NCBI GenBank assembly: GCA_022419385.1 | Contig: JAJUBI010000003.1 | Span: forward strand, 2,418,001-2,482,000 | DNA: 64,000 nucleotides | Direction of reading: 5' to 3' | From: Paraconiothyrium sp. Pb-2020 | Lineage: Eukaryota; Ascomycota; Dothideomycetes; Pleosporales; Didymosphaeriaceae | Shown here: piece by piece, positions 62,545 to 64,000 of the stretch | Layout: each line of letters begins with the position of its first letter | Numbering within the stretch: the first letter of the stretch is position 1 | Notes under the pieces: model-generated | Databases searched by the model: none | Seen by the model: only the letters and a program-made list of their open reading frames with translations | What the model was told of the DNA's origin: nothing | Program-made: the position numbers and the translations under genes

Positions 62545-63478
62545 ACTCACACGAAACGCAGGGCTCGTATATACAATGATGACTTTCTTATCAGAGGCGG
62601 TGGAAAAGCGGCGAGACTTGGTCGCCCATGACGGGGAACTCTGCGGAGAGGCCCATGGAGGTAGAGCCTGCGGTGTAGCCAGTCTTTCCTGGTCTATCAT
62701 AGCGTCGACGGTGCAGCCGGAGGAAGATAGGAGTCAAGAAAGCTTGGAGCCGTGGAGGCCATCTACACCGGCGTACCAGTGGGAACTCATTGGGTGAGAG
62801 GCGTCGCCAGAGGCCATGGTGCTGTTGATCAGAAGAACGCGGAAGCCTTCGAGGATAGGGTTGCCGCCTGAGCCATTGTCGTTTAAAATCAAGGAAGAGA
62901 AGCTCTCGAGTGGATGAATCCTGGATTTGACAGGAGAGCTTGGATTTGAAGTGAAGACCTAGCAGCACCCGGCGCCTCCCGCTCATCGAAACTCGCCCTT
63001 TGGGTACTATCGACATGTGCCCCCACTACAATTGGTTCTTGCTCTTCCGCGGGTTTGTCGTATTAATGCAACTCTGAGCCCACGAGTGCGTGTAAGCCTT
63101 AGGACTCGTAACGGATCCCGAAGGAATGTAGCTTTTTACTTCGGAACCAGCCAGGCCGGCACCTATTTTCTGTCGTAGCGCGGTAGCACCCAATGCCGAT
63201 CGTTTGCAGGTTGGGTTGAAATTTAGAGCTGCGGGGCCTAGAGTTGCGGGCCATGGGCGATTATTGATGTGAACTGGGTCAGCGTGCCGAAGTAATCAAC
63301 GATGCAGCGCTTTTACAGGCCGCTCGGGGCGGGATGATGGGAAGGGAGGTCATACAACTTTGAGACCGAGATTTCCTGTTGTTGGAAGCTCCGGTTCGTC
63401 GGTTAAGAGTTCTTACTGGGGAGGCGCTGGAAGGGCGAGGGTCGCTGCGAAGGCCGCAATGTAGTGAGCATAGCGCAT
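62545..63478 (-). pseudogene. Decayed gene for a secreted protein of unknown family
   Basis: On the minus strand an ATG at 63478 opens a 21-residue stretch with a signal-peptide profile (short basic start, then Ile-Ala-Ala-Phe-Ala-Ala-Thr-Leu-Ala-Leu, then Pro-Ala-Pro-Pro). It meets GTAAGA at 63416, a good intron donor. Further on, protein-like runs follow in changing frames: Gly-Ala-Gly-Leu-Ala-Gly-Ser-Glu-Val near 63170-63140; a stop TAG (63028-63026) where CAG would fit; Asn-Asp-Asn-Gly-Ser-Gly-Gly-Asn-Pro near 62886-62860 running to a stop TGA (62736-62734); then, after a frame change, Thr-Gly-Tyr-Thr-Ala-Gly-Ser near 62690-62665; and Lys-Lys-Val-Ile-Ile-Val-Tyr near 62575. The two stops are of C-to-T type and at least two frame changes are needed, so it is probably dead. 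The family was not recognised. An intron-rich intact gene is less likely. Confidence 0.45.
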
Positions 63479-64000
63479 GATGTCTTTCGATGCCAATTAC
63501 CTTTCACTATGAATATCGGCCAGGTAGAGATGAGAATAGGGTATGCATACCGGATTGCTTCGTCCCCTTCCTATAGAGGGAGCTCGTCAACGAGTTGCCT
63601 CGCACAAGCCATGCTCGCCGAAGAGCAAGCATTTGCTTGTGTACTAATCGTTCCCAGATAGGAAGAAGTGAGCGTTTCATGGTGGTAACGTCCAGAGTCC
63701 TTACAGAAAACTGTCATATATCGTAGGTAAGGAAGCTGAATTGTTTCGAATTGATGTGACATGACGTGGTCTTTCTGCCCACCGACTATGGAGTTTATGA
63801 GCAGACAATGATGTCCAAACTAGAACTAGTAGTATATAATACGTAGTCATGTGACTCTGTATCATCCATCTAACGTGTGATGGTAGTGAGCAATACATAT
63901 GCGACTCCGGGTCAAAAGGTGACAGTGTTGTTGTAAGCCTACGCGCGTATCCCCGAAAGGGGTATTGTACACCAACTTTGACTTAGAGGAAAATTTTCTA
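63479..64000. other. Upstream region of the decayed gene; no gene recognised
   Basis: Normal composition. Contains short hairpins only (CTCGTCAACGAG near 63582, CCCCGAAAGGGG near 63951-63962). The open frames are short and lack protein-like composition. No tRNA or repeat from the AT block recurs here. Confidence 0.4.

Noticed and set aside
62326..62797. Plus-strand and minus-strand frames of 62-101 codons just after the M20D gene
   Set aside because: No protein-like pattern on the plus strand. The minus-strand ones are better explained as pieces of the decayed secreted-protein gene.
63464..63898. Frames of 63-65 codons near the right edge
   Set aside because: Short, without motifs or protein-like composition, and partly overlapping the upstream region of the decayed gene.
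63945..63966. GNRA-loop hairpin CCCCGAAAGGGG as a possible RNA element
   Set aside because: A four-pair stem alone is expected by chance and has no supporting context.

Overview
The window looks like nuclear DNA from a filamentous ascomycete (Pezizomycotina) with a two-compartment genome; no species is claimed. About the first 60.9 kb is extremely AT-rich, rich in TpA and poor in CpA. It consists of LTR-retrotransposon remnants whose reading frames are broken mainly at Gln (CAA/CAG to TAA/TAG) and Trp (TGG to TAG/TGA) codons. That pattern is the signature of repeat-induced point mutation (RIP), a process specific to fungi. At about 60,915 the base composition changes abruptly to ordinary genic DNA, which continues to 64,000.

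The AT-rich block is a nest of Ty3/Gypsy-type elements. Family A has 463-482 bp LTRs, a gag with a CCHC zinc knuckle, protease, RT, RNase H, integrase and a probable chromodomain. Family B has LTRs of about 490-495 bp, the same domain order and a clearer chromodomain. Family D has a split LTR of about 431 bp and RT-IN. There are also single LTRs of at least two other families. Five-base target-site duplications (TSDs), allowing for RIP changes, give the order of insertion. A2 (41112-48204, tctag) sits in B3 (39276-53811, agaat), which sits in the 3' LTR of B6. B2 (24101-31371, taata/taaca) sits in the 3' LTR of B1. A1 (8380-15412, taacc/taact) sits in the LTR of D. A lone B LTR (3202-3696, agaga) sits in another A copy.

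The most informative structure is a nest cut in two and inverted. Positions 1-7972 (minus strand) hold the 5' halves, and 19468-37387 (plus strand) the 3' halves, of what looks like one composite: A-out containing B1 containing A-in. The TSDs pair up across the gap (attag at 4201 with ctaat at 20264; ttttt at 7173 with gaaaa at 31807). The junction at about 19468 joins element D to the 3' end of A-in.

The genic end carries one intact gene, an intronless 425-residue M20D-type metallo-amidohydrolase (61085-62362, plus). Convergent to it is a decayed gene for a secreted protein on the minus strand (about 62545-63478), with a signal-peptide exon, two stops and frameshifts. A 214-bp insertion of ordinary composition at 51378-51591 is not RIP-mutated and interrupts B3. 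I found no tRNA, rRNA or CRISPR array, and no convincing new molecular system. The novelty lies in the genome structure.
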